The notes under the pieces are model-generated. The model was given only the letters and a program-made list of their open reading frames with translations. It ran no database searches and was not told the origin of the DNA. DNA of 64,000 nt, from NCBI RefSeq assembly GCF_900177775.1, contig NZ_FXWH01000003.1:186001-250000 (forward strand), read 5' to 3'. Position numbers and translations under genes: made by a program. The DNA comes from Pseudidiomarina planktonica. GTDB taxonomy: Bacteria; Pseudomonadota; Gammaproteobacteria; Enterobacterales; Alteromonadaceae. The first letter of the stretch is position 1, and each line of letters opens with the position of its first letter. Of this stretch, positions 8,964 through 18,756 are shown piece after piece.

Positions 8964-9017
8964 AAATTTACCCTCAGTGAAATTGCACTGAATTTCGAAC
9001 TGGAGTTGAGGTTGTCG

Positions 9018-11267
9018 ATGACCACCAACACAAAACAAAGTCAGTTAGCAGCAAACCGCGGACGATTATTTAAAGATCGCGCTACGCGGTGGGGCGTCAC
9101 TTTTGGTGGCGGCATGGTGCTAATTGCACTGTTGCTGATATTTTTCTATCTACTTTACGTGGTTGAGCCAATATTCCGCTCAGTTGATGTTGAAAAGCAA
9201 TACGATTTCGATATCCCTGGTGGTGGTTCTACTTTGGCCATGGGTGTTGAGGAACAAAGTGAAATTGGCTATCGCTTCAACGACCTTGGTGAACTGATAT
9301 TTTTTGCAACCGAGGCCAGTGAGCGCCTGAATCGCAATATTGGCGATGTGTTGTTGAGCGAACTGGTGACTGATTCCGCGCCAACAGCTTTTGCTATGAC
9401 AGCGCCACAAAATAACAGATACGCACTTGCTCATTCGCAAGGCTTCGTTACCGTGGTACAGCCGAAGTTCCGGGTAAGCTTCCCGAACGACTTACGCACT
9501 ATTGTGCCTGTGGTTGATATTATTTCCGGTTCTGAACCACTGCAGGTAGACGAAGCTGGTCAGGCTATTCGTAAGTTGGCGTATGACTACGACGGCGAGT
9601 CTATGCTGTTTGCGGCCGTAACTGACGACAACCGCTTTATTGTGAATAAGTTCGTTGGTTCTGAGAACTTTATGACAGGTGCCGTAGAGCTGAAATCAAA
9701 CTTCACCGAAGTTGAATTTAATGGCACTGTTGACGAGCTTGAAGTAACACCAGATTTGCGCCAGGTATTTGCGCGCCGGGGGAATCGGGTTTACGTGTTC
9801 GACGTAGCCATAGACGGCAGCGTAAGTGAATCGCAACTGCTGAACGTGAATGCCAAGGAGCTTGGTAATGTAACCACTATGGAGCTGCTAGCTGGTGCCA
9901 GTTCACTAGTGTTAGGCCATGACAGTGGTGCTATTAGTCAGTGGTTCCAGGTACCTTCCGATGATGGCCGCCAATATGAATATATTCGCAAGTTTCAGGC
10001 TGCTAAAGCAGCTATTACTGAAATTGTGGTGGAGTATTACCGCCGTACTTTCTATGCCATAGATGCGAACGGCGAGCTGGGTGTATTCCACACCACCTCG
10101 GAAGCAAACTTGTATCAGGAACGGCCAGCCGATATCGCGGCAGAGCGTGCAGTTATTGACCCTCGCGCCAACAGCCTGATGGTGCAAGCAAATAATAAGA
10201 TGCACTTCTATGATCTGGATAACGAGCATCCGGAAGTAAGCTGGAGCGGTATCTGGCAGGAAGTTTGGTACGAAGGTTATCCGGAACCAACTTATACCTG
10301 GCAGTCTACCTCTGGCTCCGATGATTTTGAGCCTAAGTTCTCCCTGGTGCCAATTTCATTCGGTACTATTAAAGCAGCGGCTTACGCTATGTTAGTGGCG
10401 GTGCCCTTAGGTTTGGCGGCGGCAGTGTATACTGCTTACTTCATGTCACCGTCGGTGCGCAAAGTGGTGAAGCCCACGGTCGAGCTCATGGAGGCGTTAC
10501 CAACGGTTATCCTTGGTTTCCTGGCCGGGCTATGGCTGGCGCCGATTATTGAGCAGTATTTGCCCGGTATAGTGTCGGTGCTGATACTGATTCCGCTGAC
10601 CATTGTGTTGCTGGCCTTTATTAGTACTAAGCTGCCGCAAAAAATACGGCAACAGCTGACCGACGGTCGCGCTGCGTTAATTTTGCTGCCATTTATTCTA
10701 TTCGTTGGCTGGGCCTCGTTTGCGGCAAGCCCACTGGTGGAAGAGTTGTTATTCGGCGGCAATGTGCGTGGTTTCATTACTAATGAACTGGGCGTTACTT
10801 TCGACCAACGCAACTCGATTGTGGTTGGTGTGGCCATGGGCTTTGCGGTTATTCCGACCATTTTCTCGATTGCCGAAGACGCGGTATTCAGCGTACCTAA
10901 GCACTTATCCAATGGCTCATTGGCGCTAGGTGCAACTACCTGGCAAACCCTGACCAAGGTAGTGTTGCTAACTGCCAGCCCGGGTATTTTCTCGGCGGTG
11001 ATGATGGGCTTAGGCCGTGCGGTTGGTGAAACCATGATTGTATTGATGGCAACCGGCAACACGCCGATTATGGATTGGAACATTTTTGAGGGTATGCGTA
11101 CCTTGTCTGCCAATATCGCGGTAGAAATGCCGGAGTCGGAAGTAGGGGGTACTCACTACCGTATCCTGTTCCTGGCGGCATTCGTACTCTTTATCTTTAC
11201 GTTCATGTTTAACACGGTGGCAGAGCTTGTGCGCCAGCGGTTACGTGAAAAATACAGCTCAATGTAA
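9018..11267 (+). CDS. pstC: Phosphate ABC transporter permease PstC, long form with periplasmic domain
   Basis: 749 residues, more than twice the usual PstC. Start at 9018 (MTTNTKQSQ) chosen because GGAGTTGAGG precedes it; the in-frame start at 8940 lies inside the promoter. One membrane helix (about 31-49) leads to a roughly 390-residue extracytoplasmic region (about 50-440) with beta-rich propeller-like sequence, then the normal permease core (about 445-749) with the EAA loop region SLALGATTWQTLTKVVLLTASPG in two parts around residue 640. It forms the inner-membrane phosphate channel with PstA. Long PstC forms are known in marine gammaproteobacteria; the role of the extra domain is unknown to me. 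Confidence 0.9.
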   Translation: MTTNTKQSQLAANRGRLFKDRATRWGVTFGGGMVLIALLLIFFYLLYVVEPIFRSVDVEKQYDFDIPGGGSTLAMGVEEQSEIGYRFNDLGELIFFATEASERLNRNIGDVLLSELVTDSAPTAFAMTAPQNNRYALAHSQGFVTVVQPKFRVSFPNDLRTIVPVVDIISGSEPLQVDEAGQAIRKLAYDYDGESMLFAAVTDDNRFIVNKFVGSENFMTGAVELKSNFTEVEFNGTVDELEVTPDLRQVFARRGNRVYVFDVAIDGSVSESQLLNVNAKELGNVTTMELLAGASSLVLGHDSGAISQWFQVPSDDGRQYEYIRKFQAAKAAITEIVVEYYRRTFYAIDANGELGVFHTTSEANLYQERPADIAAERAVIDPRANSLMVQANNKMHFYDLDNEHPEVSWSGIWQEVWYEGYPEPTYTWQSTSGSDDFEPKFSLVPISFGTIKAAAYAMLVAVPLGLAAAVYTAYFMSPSVRKVVKPTVELMEALPTVILGFLAGLWLAPIIEQYLPGIVSVLILIPLTIVLLAFISTKLPQKIRQQLTDGRAALILLPFILFVGWASFAASPLVEELLFGGNVRGFITNELGVTFDQRNSIVVGVAMGFAVIPTIFSIAEDAVFSVPKHLSNGSLALGATTWQTLTKVVLLTASPGIFSAVMMGLGRAVGETMIVLMATGNTPIMDWNIFEGMRTLSANIAVEMPESEVGGTHYRILFLAAFVLFIFTFMFNTVAELVRQRLREKYSSM

Positions 11268-11282
11268 GCGAGAGGATTAACC

Positions 11283-12941
11283 ATGAATCACTGGTTTAAA
11301 TCAGGCAAGCCCTGGATCTGGCTTACCGCCGGGGCAGTTAGTATCAGCTTGATTGCGGTTATTGGCCTCTTGCTGATGATCGCCTGGCGCGGCTTAAGTT
11401 TCTTTTGGCCTGCACCCATTCATGAGATGCAAGTGCAAACGCCAACTGGGGCTACCACAGTACTGATTGGCGAGCGTTACGAAACGGAAGAAATTCCGGT
11501 TAGTCGGCTGAATGAATCAGGCGTGTTTCTGGAGGACTATGATTCGCCGGTGCTGCAGCGCTACCTGATTAAGGTTGGTAACCGCGAATATGTACCGCTG
11601 GATTTCACCTGGGTACTTGAGCCTTCCATAGTAAGTGATACCACGCCGAAAGATTTGGCGGTCATTGAACGCTCAAAAGACGGTAATTTCTACGGTTATC
11701 CGGTAGATGTTCTGGAGAACGGCGAATCTGTGCTGACGTCGCAAAGCAACTTGCGCGACGTGTTATTCGAGCGCATTGAGCGGGCGGTAGAATTTAACGA
11801 GCAGGCCATGGACCTGCAGAACGATGAAATCAGCACTATTAACTACCAGATCGAGCAACTACGACTGGAACGTCGTGGACTGCAACTGGAAGGTAAGTTA
11901 ACGCCTGCTGAAGAAGATCGTATTGCGTCTGAGCAAGCGGCGCTGCGTGAAGACTACATGGAAATTGAGAAAGAGCTGTTTGCGCTGCGTGACCAGGCAG
12001 GTCGTGACGCTGTAGTTATGCGCGACATGCGTGGCGAAGAAGTAACGCTGCCCATGTATCGGGTGTTGGATGTTACCTTCCCGAACGACATGAATATTCT
12101 CCAGAAATGGGGCCACTTTTTCGTTCAGGTAGCGAAGTTCGTGAGTGAAGACCCACGTGAAGCCAATACCGAGGGTGGTGTGTTCCCAGCTATTTTCGGC
12201 ACCGTATTTATGGTGCTGTTAATGTCAGTTCTGGTGACGCCGTTTGGTGTTATTGCGGCAGTTTATTTGCACGAATACGCCGGCAAAAACATTGTTACCC
12301 GGGTTATTCGCATTGCGGTCATTAACTTAGCCGGGGTACCGTCCATTGTTTACGGTGTGTTCGGTTTGGGCTTCTTTGTTTATATGGTGGGTGGCACCCT
12401 GGATCAGATTTTCTATCCAGAGTCATTGCCAACCCCAACCTTTGGTACGCCAGGGGTGCTGTGGTCAGCCATTACGCTGGCAATACTCACGCTGCCGGTG
12501 GTGATTGTATCTACCGAGGAAGGCTTATCGCGCATTCCAAGTACGCTGCGTGAAGGTAGCCTGGCGCTGGGTGCCACCAAGGCTGAAACCATTTGGCGGA
12601 TTATTTTGCCAATGGCATCGCCAGCTATTATGACGGGCTTAATTCTGGCCGTTGCTCGAGCTGCAGGTGAGGTTGCTCCGCTCATGCTGGTTGGTGTGGT
12701 GAAGTCGGCACCGATGTTGCCGGTTGACGGTAACTTCCCGTACTTACACGTTGACCGCAAATTTATGCACCTGGGTTTCCACATTTATGATGTGGGCTTC
12801 CAGAGTCCGAATGTTGAGGCTGCGCGACCACTGGTTTACGCCACGTCGTTCCTGTTGGTAACCGTGATTGTTGGGCTTAACCTGACAGCCATTGGTGTGC
12901 GCAACCATTTACGTGAAAAATACCGCTCGTTAGAGCACTAA
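11283..12941 (+). CDS. pstA: Phosphate ABC transporter permease PstA, long form with periplasmic coiled coil
   Basis: 552 residues. N-terminal membrane helix (about 13-38), a periplasmic insertion of about 250 residues that includes a strongly charged predicted coiled coil (about 165-240), then the standard permease core (about 300-550) with an EAA-type loop (SLALGATKAETIWRIILP). Starts 15 nt after pstC with GAGAGGA before the ATG. Pairs with long PstC; the two insertions presumably face each other in the periplasm (inference). The C-terminal REKYRSLEH resembles PstC's REKYSSM. Confidence 0.92.
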   Translation: MNHWFKSGKPWIWLTAGAVSISLIAVIGLLLMIAWRGLSFFWPAPIHEMQVQTPTGATTVLIGERYETEEIPVSRLNESGVFLEDYDSPVLQRYLIKVGNREYVPLDFTWVLEPSIVSDTTPKDLAVIERSKDGNFYGYPVDVLENGESVLTSQSNLRDVLFERIERAVEFNEQAMDLQNDEISTINYQIEQLRLERRGLQLEGKLTPAEEDRIASEQAALREDYMEIEKELFALRDQAGRDAVVMRDMRGEEVTLPMYRVLDVTFPNDMNILQKWGHFFVQVAKFVSEDPREANTEGGVFPAIFGTVFMVLLMSVLVTPFGVIAAVYLHEYAGKNIVTRVIRIAVINLAGVPSIVYGVFGLGFFVYMVGGTLDQIFYPESLPTPTFGTPGVLWSAITLAILTLPVVIVSTEEGLSRIPSTLREGSLALGATKAETIWRIILPMASPAIMTGLILAVARAAGEVAPLMLVGVVKSAPMLPVDGNFPYLHVDRKFMHLGFHIYDVGFQSPNVEAARPLVYATSFLLVTVIVGLNLTAIGVRNHLREKYRSLEH

Positions 12942-12964
12942 TATTGTAGCTAAGGGTCTTAATT

Positions 12965-13783
12965 ATGATTTCGGTAACCCCGACAAGCTCAACTGCTGAA
13001 GCGTTAGATTTAGAAAATCTGACCAGTGAACAAACCGCCATGGAAATTCGCGATTTGAATTTACATTATGGTGACGTGCAGGCGCTGTTTGATGTGTCTA
13101 TGAAAATCCCAAAAAACCGGGTAACAGCTTTCATCGGTCCATCAGGTTGTGGTAAATCCACACTGTTGCGCTGCATTAACCGCATGAACGATCTGGTGGA
13201 AATTTGCCGGACTAGCGGTGAAATTATCCTGCATGACAAAAACATCTATGACAAAGACGTAGATGCTGCGGCCTTGCGCCGTAAGGTTGGCATGGTATTC
13301 CAGCGTCCTAATCCATTTCCTAAGTCCATTTACGAGAACGTGGTTTACGGTATGCGCCTGCAAGGCGTGAACGACCGCCGCGTGCTTGACGAAGTAGTGG
13401 AGCGCTCGTTAAAAGGCGCTGCACTTTGGGAAGAAGTAAAAGACCGACTGGGCGACACCGCATTTAGCTTGTCCGGTGGTCAGCAGCAGCGTTTGGTTAT
13501 TGCCCGCGCTATTGCAGTTGAACCAGAGGTGCTATTGTTGGATGAACCAACCTCGGCATTGGATCCAATTTCGACGTTAACTATCGAAGAACTAATTACC
13601 GAACTAAAGTCAAAGTATACGGTGGTGATTGTTACCCATAACATGCAACAGGCGGCCCGAGTGTCTGACCAAACTGCGTTTATGTATATGGGTAAGTTAA
13701 TTGAGTATGCAGATACCAATACCTTGTTCACCACGCCAGAAAAGAAACAGACAGAAGACTACATTACCGGTCGCTACGGTTAA
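12965..13783 (+). CDS. pstB: Phosphate ABC transporter ATPase PstB
   Basis: 272-residue ATPase that powers phosphate import. Walker [10 protein letters not shown] (58-66), Q loop [11 protein letters not shown], signature LSGGQQQR, Walker [14 protein letters not shown] and H-loop VTHNMQQA are all intact. [16 protein letters not shown] is a PstB-specific segment. An N-terminal extension of about 25 residues precedes the ABC domain; an internal ATG (MEIRDLN, residue 26) is an alternative start. Follows pstA by 23 nt and precedes phoU by 17 nt. Confidence 0.96.
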   Translation: MISVTPTSSTAEALDLENLTSEQTAMEIRDLNLHYGDVQALFDVSMKIPKNRVTAFIGPSGCGKSTLLRCINRMNDLVEICRTSGEIILHDKNIYDKDVDAAALRRKVGMVFQRPNPFPKSIYENVVYGMRLQGVNDRRVLDEVVERSLKGAALWEEVKDRLGDTAFSLSGGQQQRLVIARAIAVEPEVLLLDEPTSALDPISTLTIEELITELKSKYTVVIVTHNMQQAARVSDQTAFMYMGKLIEYADTNTLFTTPEKKQTEDYITGRYG

Positions 13784-13800
13784 TTTAAGGAGCATGCAGC

Positions 13801-14520
13801 ATGGATAAAATGAATGTAAGCAAGCACATTTCCGGCAAGTTTAACGACGAGCTGGAGTCGGTGCGTAATAAAGTGCTGAGCATGGGCGGTTTAGTTGAAA
13901 AGCAACTGCGCGATGCGTTAATTGCTATTGAAACTTCCGATCAGGAACTGGCCGAGCACGTGCTGCGCAGCGATCACAAAATCAATGCCATGGAAGTGCA
14001 AATTGACGAAGCCTGTGTGCAGATTATTGCCAAGCGTCAGCCTGCTGCAAGCGACTTACGGTTAGTTATTGCCATTTTAAAAACCATTGCCGATTTAGAG
14101 CGCATTGGTGACGAAGGTGAGCGTATTGCCAAAGTAGCGCTGGAAAGCTTCAACAACGATCAGCAGGAGTTTCTGGTTAGCCTGGAAAATCTGGGCCAGC
14201 AGGTGCTGAGCATGCTGCATCGCGTACTAGATGCGTTCGCACGTATGGACTTAGATGCGGCTTATGAAGTACACCAGCAAGATGCTCAGGCCGATCGCCA
14301 GTACGAAGCCCTGACGCGTCAATTAATGACCTACATGATGGAAGACCCGCGTGGCATTCCAAAGGTAATGAATGTGCTGTGGTCAGCACGCTCGCTGGAA
14401 CGTATTGGCGACCGTTGTCAGAATATTGCCGAATACATTATCTTCTTTGTGAAAGGCAAAGACGTACGCCATGTTTCTCCGGAGTCTATGGAGCAAACGG
14501 TAAGAGGCCGTACTTCCTAA
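13801..14520 (+). CDS. phoU: Phosphate signalling protein PhoU
   Basis: 239 residues, all helical, with the duplicated PhoU motif (LRLVIAILKTIADLERIGDE and WSARSLERIGDRCQNIAEY). PhoU couples the Pst transporter to PhoR, repressing the Pho regulon when phosphate is plentiful. AAGGAG precedes the ATG. Its stop overlaps the serA stop on the opposite strand by 4 nt, and no terminator hairpin is visible between the two genes. Confidence 0.96.
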   Translation: MDKMNVSKHISGKFNDELESVRNKVLSMGGLVEKQLRDALIAIETSDQELAEHVLRSDHKINAMEVQIDEACVQIIAKRQPAASDLRLVIAILKTIADLERIGDEGERIAKVALESFNNDQQEFLVSLENLGQQVLSMLHRVLDAFARMDLDAAYEVHQQDAQADRQYEALTRQLMTYMMEDPRGIPKVMNVLWSARSLERIGDRCQNIAEYIIFFVKGKDVRHVSPESMEQTVRGRTS

Positions 14521-15758
14521 TACAATACCCGGGCGCGAATCGTGCCCGGTATTTCCCGCATTTCAGCCAGCACAGTATCTGCTAAGTTACTCTCCGCCGG
14601 CGTATCAATATCTACCACCACATAGCCTACCTTGGCATCTGTTTGTAAATACTGGCCCGACACGTTGATGTTATGATCCGCCATAATTTGGTTAATGCGG
14701 GTTAGCATGCCCGGACGGTTTTCGTGAATATGCAGCAAGCGTCTGGAACCGGCATGGGTGGGTAGTGCCACTTCCGGGAAATTCACCGCCGACAGGGTAG
14801 AGCCGTTATCGGAATAACGCACCAGCTTACCGGCTACTTCAATTCCAATGTTTTCCTGAGCTTCTTGAGTAGACCCGCCTACGTGCGGGGTCAAAATGCA
14901 GTTCGCAATACCACGCAAGGGTGACTCAAATTCTTCGTCGTTGCCTTTCGGCTCCACCGGGAATACGTCTATGGCAGCGCCACCTAAGTGCTTACTGCGC
15001 AGTGCGTCAGCTAATGCCTCAATGGCCACCACAGTGCCGCGCGAGGCGTTAATAAGAATACTCCCGGGGCGCATTTTCTGTAATTCTTCAGCGCCAATAA
15101 GCCATTGGGTTTGCGGGGTTTCCGGCACGTGCAAAGTCACTACGTCGGCAATGCTCAGCAGCTCGTCCAGAGTGGCTACCTGCAGGGCATTACCCAGTGA
15201 CAGTTTGTCTTCGGTGTCGTAAAAGCGCACTTGCATGCCGATTTGCTCGGCCAGTACGCTGAGCTGGCTGCCAATGTGGCCGTAGCCAATAATGCCCAGT
15301 ATTTTGCCGCGCGCTTCAAAGGAGCCTGCGGCAGACTTGTCCCAGCCACCCTGGTGCGCCGCTGTGCTTTTTTCAGGGATGCGGCGCAGCAACATAATAA
15401 TTTCAGCCAGTACCAGCTCGGCCACACTGCGGGTGTTCGAAAAGGGTGCGTTAAACACCACCACACCATGTTCCCGCGCGGCGGTTAAATCAACCTGATT
15501 GGTACCAATACAGAAGCAGCCCACCGCCGCCAGCTTATTGGCCGCCTGGAATACCTTAGCGGTAAGCTGGGTGCGGGAACGAATACCAATAAAGTGCACG
15601 TCTTTCACTTTTTCACATAGCTCGGCTTCGCTCAGCGAGGTTTTCAGAAACTCAATATTGCTGTAACCGTGCTGCTGTAAAATGCGCACTGCACTGTCAT
15701 GTACGCCCTCCAGTAATAAAATCTGGATTTTGTCTTTGGCGAGCGAAACCTGACTCAT
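14517..15758 (-). CDS. serA: D-3-phosphoglycerate dehydrogenase SerA
   Basis: 413 residues. Oxidises 3-phosphoglycerate with NAD, the first step of serine synthesis. Contains the substrate-binding domain, Rossmann motif GIIGYGHIGSQ, catalytic Arg/Glu/His regions (NASRGTVV; LTPHVGGSTQEAQENIG), and a C-terminal ACT domain (about 340-413) that binds serine for feedback inhibition (HENRPGMLTRINQI). Same domain plan and length as E. coli SerA. Downstream of rpiA on the same strand with a 36-nt gap. Confidence 0.97.
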   Translation of the reverse strand: MSQVSLAKDKIQILLLEGVHDSAVRILQQHGYSNIEFLKTSLSEAELCEKVKDVHFIGIRSRTQLTAKVFQAANKLAAVGCFCIGTNQVDLTAAREHGVVVFNAPFSNTRSVAELVLAEIIMLLRRIPEKSTAAHQGGWDKSAAGSFEARGKILGIIGYGHIGSQLSVLAEQIGMQVRFYDTEDKLSLGNALQVATLDELLSIADVVTLHVPETPQTQWLIGAEELQKMRPGSILINASRGTVVAIEALADALRSKHLGGAAIDVFPVEPKGNDEEFESPLRGIANCILTPHVGGSTQEAQENIGIEVAGKLVRYSDNGSTLSAVNFPEVALPTHAGSRRLLHIHENRPGMLTRINQIMADHNINVSGQYLQTDAKVGYVVVDIDTPAESNLADTVLAEMREIPGTIRARVLY

Positions 15759-15794
15759 GCGGTATCCTTTCCTAACTTTAATGGTGTGTTTATG

Positions 15795-16460
15795 CTAACG
15801 GGTCTTTTTGGTAATGCCATCAGGCCCGGCTAATAAAGCAATATCGGCACCGCGGTCAGCAAACAGACCATTGGTGACTACACCCACAATACTATTCAAT
15901 TCTTCTTCCAGTTGCACCGGGTTCAGGATATCAAAGTTGTGAATATCCAATATGACGTTGCCATTGTCGGTAGTGAAGCCTTGTCGCCACACGGGGTCGC
16001 CACCTAATTTCACGATTTGGCGGGCCACATAAGAACGCGCCATTGGAATAACTTCAACCGGAATCGGGAAGCCGCCCAGGCGTTTTACCAGCTTGCTGTC
16101 ATCAGCAATGCACACAAATTTCTTGGCTACTGCGGCAATAATTTTTTCACGGGTTAAGGCACCGCCACCGCCTTTTACCATACGCAGGTGATGGTCAATT
16201 TCGTCAGCGCCATCTACATACACCGGTAAGTCGGCCACGTTGTTCAGTTCAATTACTTCAATACCGTGCTGTTTTAATCGCGCAGTAGAGGCTTCGGAGC
16301 TGGAAACGGCGGCATCGATATCATTTTTCATAGCGGCTAAGGCATCAATAAAAAAGTTCACCGTAGAGCCGGTACCAACGCCTATCACAGCGCCACGCTC
16401 AACGTATTCGATGGCGGCTTCGGCGGCTTGCTGTTTTTGTTTATCTTGAGCAGATGTCAT
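15795..16460 (-). CDS. rpiA: Ribose-5-phosphate isomerase A
   Basis: 221 residues. Interconverts ribose-5-phosphate and ribulose-5-phosphate in the pentose phosphate pathway. Signature motifs: [32 protein letters not shown], and [12 protein letters not shown] with the catalytic Asp/Glu/Lys set. Lies between fau and serA on the same strand, as part of a probable fau-rpiA-serA transcription unit. Confidence 0.97.
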   Translation of the reverse strand: MTSAQDKQKQQAAEAAIEYVERGAVIGVGTGSTVNFFIDALAAMKNDIDAAVSSSEASTARLKQHGIEVIELNNVADLPVYVDGADEIDHHLRMVKGGGGALTREKIIAAVAKKFVCIADDSKLVKRLGGFPIPVEVIPMARSYVARQIVKLGGDPVWRQGFTTDNGNVILDIHNFDILNPVQLEEELNSIVGVVTNGLFADRGADIALLAGPDGITKKTR

Positions 16461-16505
16461 AGGGGGAACTCATGCTGTTGAATGAATAGTAATGATACAC
16501 CCAAA

Positions 16506-17117
16506 TTAGTCGCTAAAGTGCCATATTTTGTAAGGGGTAATTATCATTGGTAAAGGCACATCCCAACCCTCGGTTGGAATATGCTCTGCCTGCTGTACGT
16601 TGTGCGCTAACCCTATAGGTAGCAAATTCGGGTAGCGGCCTTGCTGCCAGCCACTAAGCGTGCGGTCATAAAAGCCACCGCCCATGCCCATACGATTCCC
16701 CTTGGCATCAAAGCCTACCAGAGGTACCAGCAGTACCTGCAACTGCGCTAACGGCACTATGTGCTGACAGTTTAGTTCGGGCTCAGGTATCTGGTAGCGA
16801 TTGGGAACAAAGCGGGTGTTGTTATCGTAGCTTAAAAACAGCAAGTGACCTTTACAAAACGGGTGTAATACCGGCAGTGCGAGTTGTTTTTGTTGTGCTA
16901 GCAAACTGGCAAGTGCCGGGCCGGTAGCCAGCTCGTTTTTAACACTGAAGTAGCCACCAATAGTAGTGGCCTGTTGAACTTGCGGTAAACTAAGTAAGTG
17001 TTCGCTAACCTGCTGACCCGCACGCTCCAGGTCGAGTTCGCTTAGCGCTAGCCGCCGTTGTTGCAGTTCACGGCGTAATTGCTGGCGCTCATTTTGGGGC
17101 GATTGCTGTGCGGGCAT
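16506..17117 (-). CDS. fau: 5-formyltetrahydrofolate cyclo-ligase
   Basis: 203 residues. Converts 5-formyl-THF to 5,10-methenyl-THF with ATP, returning storage folate to one-carbon metabolism. Conserved family motif DAKGNRMGMGGGFYDRTL and the ending IITPYKIW are visible, and the length is normal for YgfA/Fau. In E. coli this gene follows ssrS directly; here a plus-strand amidohydrolase sits between them. A function near gcv and serA (one-carbon supply) is consistent. Confidence 0.93.
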   Translation of the reverse strand: MPAQQSPQNERQQLRRELQQRRLALSELDLERAGQQVSEHLLSLPQVQQATTIGGYFSVKNELATGPALASLLAQQKQLALPVLHPFCKGHLLFLSYDNNTRFVPNRYQIPEPELNCQHIVPLAQLQVLLVPLVGFDAKGNRMGMGGGFYDRTLSGWQQGRYPNLLPIGLAHNVQQAEHIPTEGWDVPLPMIITPYKIWHFSD

Positions 17118-17157
17118 TCCGTTGTTATCCTTAGTTCACCTAAATTCCTGAAAAGTG

Positions 17158-18747
17158 ATGTTAACCATGCCACGAATGATCGGTAAAACGCTAGCGCAAT
17201 CCTTCTTCGCCCTGCTATTTTTTAGCTTTACGGCTGCTCAGGCAGCACCACCGAAAGCTCCGCCTCGCGGCGACCAGGGTGACGGCCCTTATGAACGCCT
17301 GATTTTACGCGGCGGTACTTTAGTGAGCGGTGAAGGTGCTCCGCCATTAGGTCCGGTTGATATCGTGATTGAAAACGATCGCATCACCCGGGTGGTGAAT
17401 GTGGGCTATCCGGGCGTACCGATTAAATCGGAAGGGCGACCCAAAGCACAGCCAGGCGATCAGGAACTGGACGTGAGCGGCAAGTTTATTCTGCCGGGTT
17501 TTGTTGACATGCATGGGCACATTGGTGGCTCTGCTGAGAATATTCCAGCCGAGTATGTGTTTAAGTTGTGGCTTGGCCACGGTATTACCACTATTCGTGA
17601 GCCGGGCAGCTTTAATGGCTTTGACTGGGTGCAGTGGCACCAGGAACGCGCCGAGAAGAACACTATTGTAGCGCCACGAATTGTGCCTTACGTAGGTTTT
17701 GGACAGGGCTTTGAAGATCCTATTTTCAGTGCCGATGACGCCCGCGACTGGGTGCGTCATATTGCTAAAAAAGGTGCTGCTGGTATTAAGTTCTTTGGTG
17801 CGCCTCCACGCATTATGAATGCCGCGCTGGATGAAGCGAACAAGCAAAATCTTGGCACCATGATGCACCACGCGCAGTTAAATGTGATGCAAACCAATGT
17901 GGTTGATTCGGCGCGTCAGGGCCTGACTACCATGGAACACTGGTATGGTTTGCCGGAAGCTCTGTTCACCGACCAAACCATTCAGGATTATTCGCCTGAG
18001 TATAACTACAACAACGAGCAAGACCGTTTTGGTGCTGCCGGTGAGTTGTGGGAGCAAGCTGCTGAGCCTGGCAGCGAAAAGTGGAATGAAGTTCGCGATG
18101 AGTTGATTGAACTGGACTTCACCATTAACCCAACCCTGACTATTTATGAAGCCAGCCGTGACTTAATGCGCGAGCGTCAGGCCATTTGGCATGAAGATTA
18201 TACCTTGCCGCAATTGTGGGATTTCTTTGAACCTAGCCGTTATGCGCATGGCTCTTACTGGTTCGACTGGACTACTGACCATGAAATTGCGTGGAAGAAG
18301 AATTATCAAAAATGGATGACCTTCCTAAACGACTATAAAAATAACGGTGGCCGGGTAACTACTGGTTCTGACTCAGGCTACATTTACAAAATTTATGGTT
18401 TTGGTTACGTGCGGGAACTGGAATTACTACGTGAAGCCGGTTTCAATGCGCTGGAAGTAATTCAGGCAGCCACGTTAAATGGTGCTGAAGCGCTAGGGTT
18501 AGATCAGGATATTGGCAGCGTTATTCCGGGTAAAAAAGCCGACTTAGTGATTGTGGACGAAAACCCGCTGCGTAACTTCAAAGTGCTTTACGGTACTGGT
18601 CACTTCCAGTTAAGCGAAGACAATAAGCCAATGCGTACCGACGGCATTAAGTACACCATTAAAGACGGTATTGTTTACGATTCGCAAGAATTGCTGGAAG
18701 ACGTTCGCCGTTTGGTTGCTGAAGCGAAAGCCGAAGCTAACAAGTAA
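17158..18747 (+). CDS. Secreted amidohydrolase-family protein
   Basis: 529 residues if started at the ATG 17158; GTG at 17155 and ATG at 17167 are alternatives, and no strong ribosome site decides. Signal peptide ending AAQA-AP. Metal-dependent amidohydrolase superfamily: entry strand GGTLVSGEGAPPLGP, metal-binding HxH in MHGHIGG (about residue 117), a later metal Asp in TTGSDSG, and the closing GSVIPGKKADLVIVDENPL typical of imidazolonepropionase/prolidase-like members. Periplasmic or secreted hydrolysis of an amide, cyclic imide or dipeptide is plausible; the substrate is unknown. It is a plus-strand insertion between fau and ssrS compared with E. coli order. Confidence 0.82.
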   Translation: MLTMPRMIGKTLAQSFFALLFFSFTAAQAAPPKAPPRGDQGDGPYERLILRGGTLVSGEGAPPLGPVDIVIENDRITRVVNVGYPGVPIKSEGRPKAQPGDQELDVSGKFILPGFVDMHGHIGGSAENIPAEYVFKLWLGHGITTIREPGSFNGFDWVQWHQERAEKNTIVAPRIVPYVGFGQGFEDPIFSADDARDWVRHIAKKGAAGIKFFGAPPRIMNAALDEANKQNLGTMMHHAQLNVMQTNVVDSARQGLTTMEHWYGLPEALFTDQTIQDYSPEYNYNNEQDRFGAAGELWEQAAEPGSEKWNEVRDELIELDFTINPTLTIYEASRDLMRERQAIWHEDYTLPQLWDFFEPSRYAHGSYWFDWTTDHEIAWKKNYQKWMTFLNDYKNNGGRVTTGSDSGYIYKIYGFGYVRELELLREAGFNALEVIQAATLNGAEALGLDQDIGSVIPGKKADLVIVDENPLRNFKVLYGTGHFQLSEDNKPMRTDGIKYTIKDGIVYDSQELLEDVRRLVAEAKAEANK

Positions 18748-18756
18748 TAGAAGAGA

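Noticed and set aside
10436-11113. 225-codon minus-strand open frame inside pstC
   Set aside because: It is a shadow of the strongly conserved PstC permease core; composition is low-complexity and lacks a recognisable domain.
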